From Actinomycetota bacterium (GTDB lineage Bacteria > Actinomycetota > Actinomycetes > Actinomycetales > Angustibacteraceae), in NCBI GenBank assembly GCA_014377795.1, contig JACMOY010000150.1, positions 1 to 5,882 of the forward strand: a DNA stretch of 5,882 nucleotides, given 5' to 3'. Below, in pieces: positions 5,398 through 5,882 of the stretch (position 1 is its first letter; the number at the start of each line of letters is the position of its first letter). Below the pieces are notes generated by a model. It saw nothing but the letters and a program-made list of their open reading frames with translations. It did no database searches and had not been told where the DNA came from. Both the position numbers and the translations under genes were made by a program.

Positions 5398-5882
5398 TCA
5401 GACGCGCAGCGCAGCCAGCCGCTCAGCGGCCTCGATGAGCACGGCGTCCTGCTTGCAGAACGCGAACCGCACCAGTGAGCGCCCCGCGTCGGGGTCGTCG
5501 TGGAAGACGCTGACGGGCACCGCGACGACGCCGGCCAGGCGCGGCAGGTCGCGGCACAGCGCCAGGCCGTCGCCGTAGCCGATCTCGGCGGCGTCGGTGA
5601 CGACGAAGTAGGTGCCCGCGGGCACGAACGGCGTGAGGCCCGCGGCGCGCAGGCCCTCGCACATCAGGTCGCGCTTTCGTTGCAGCGAGGTGGCGATCCC
5701 GGCGTACACCTCGTCGGGCAGGCGCAGGCCCACGGCCGCGGCCGGCTGGAACGGGCCGGACGCGACGTAGGTGAGGAACTGCTTGACCGTGCGGACGGCG
5801 GTCACCAGCTCGGCCGGCCCGTGCACCCAGCCCACCTTCCACCCGGTCACCGAGAACGTCTTGCCGGCGGACGAGACCGTCA
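5398..5882 (-). CDS. Class I/II PLP-dependent aminotransferase, C-terminal part (5' end outside window)
   Basis: About 160 C-terminal residues are present. The first readable ones contain SSAGKTFSVTGWK, in which the Lys coded at 5860-5862 is the expected PLP Schiff-base lysine. Later come GPAELVTAVR, KQFLTYVASGPFQPA, the GTYFVVTDAAEIGYGD segment, GVVAVPVSVF and VRFAFCK, whose Arg is expected to bind the substrate carboxylate. This set is typical of the YbdL/kynurenine aminotransferase II-like group and closely resembles what I recall of the mycobacterial protein named DapC (N-succinyldiaminopimelate aminotransferase). Methionine, kynurenine or diaminopimelate-pathway substrates are all possible, so no symbol is given. 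The GTG at 5850 is internal, because the open frame and the family match continue past it to the window edge. The gene lies upstream of the M23 gene on the same strand with a 92-base gap. Confidence 0.9.
   Translation of the reverse strand, partial: TVSSAGKTFSVTGWKVGWVHGPAELVTAVRTVKQFLTYVASGPFQPAAAVGLRLPDEVYAGIATSLQRKRDLMCEGLRAAGLTPFVPAGTYFVVTDAAEIGYGDGLALCRDLPRLAGVVAVPVSVFHDDPDAGRSLVRFAFCKQDAVLIEAAERLAALRV

Noticed and set aside
1..5882. CRISPR array, tRNA, rRNA or insertion sequence
   Set aside because: I found no regularly spaced repeats, cloverleaf-like segment, rRNA-like stretch or transposase motif on either strand.

Overview
The window is about 5.9 kb of high-GC DNA (hand counts of single 60-base rows: 73% in dprA, 62% in the ATPase gene, 48% just upstream of that gene). 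Codon use, the gene order and the WhiG-type sigma factor all point to an actinobacterium. The genus cannot be fixed from this sequence.

Bases 1-3330 carry a tightly packed plus-strand block. It begins with the last 90 codons of a YifB/ComM-like Mg-chelatase-family AAA+ ATPase. Next come dprA (ATGA overlap), a XerC-type tyrosine recombinase (23-base gap at the longest start) and a WhiG/FliA-type sigma factor (26-base overlap). The first two belong to the machinery that handles incoming single-stranded DNA. XerC resolves chromosome dimers, and the sigma factor controls a developmental or motility regulon. Overlaps and short gaps suggest one transcription unit with translational coupling.

Bases 3331-3545 are non-coding as far as I can tell and become locally AT-rich. 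They hold the most unusual structure in the window. Four GATAGC-like boxes form two pairs. Within each pair the boxes are 10 bp apart, and the pairs face each other around one dyad centre near base 3514. The last box overlaps a TATCAT -10 element that sits exactly where it should for a leaderless transcript starting at the ATG at 3546.

Bases 3546-4715 encode a stand-alone 389-residue Orc1/Cdc6-like (STAND/AAA-type) ATPase with a C-terminal winged-helix-like region. It belongs to a recognisable actinobacterial family of unknown role. Its lower GC and use of AGA codons set it apart from its neighbours, so it looks like a single-gene islet with its own regulation.

Bases 4775-5882 lie on the minus strand. 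They hold a secreted M23/LytM-domain protein that keeps the metal ligands but lacks the usual catalytic histidines. Upstream of it on that strand is the C-terminal part of a class I/II PLP-dependent aminotransferase that runs off the window edge. The best candidate for a little-described system is the lone ATPase with its dyad box array, read as a possible self-regulating unit.
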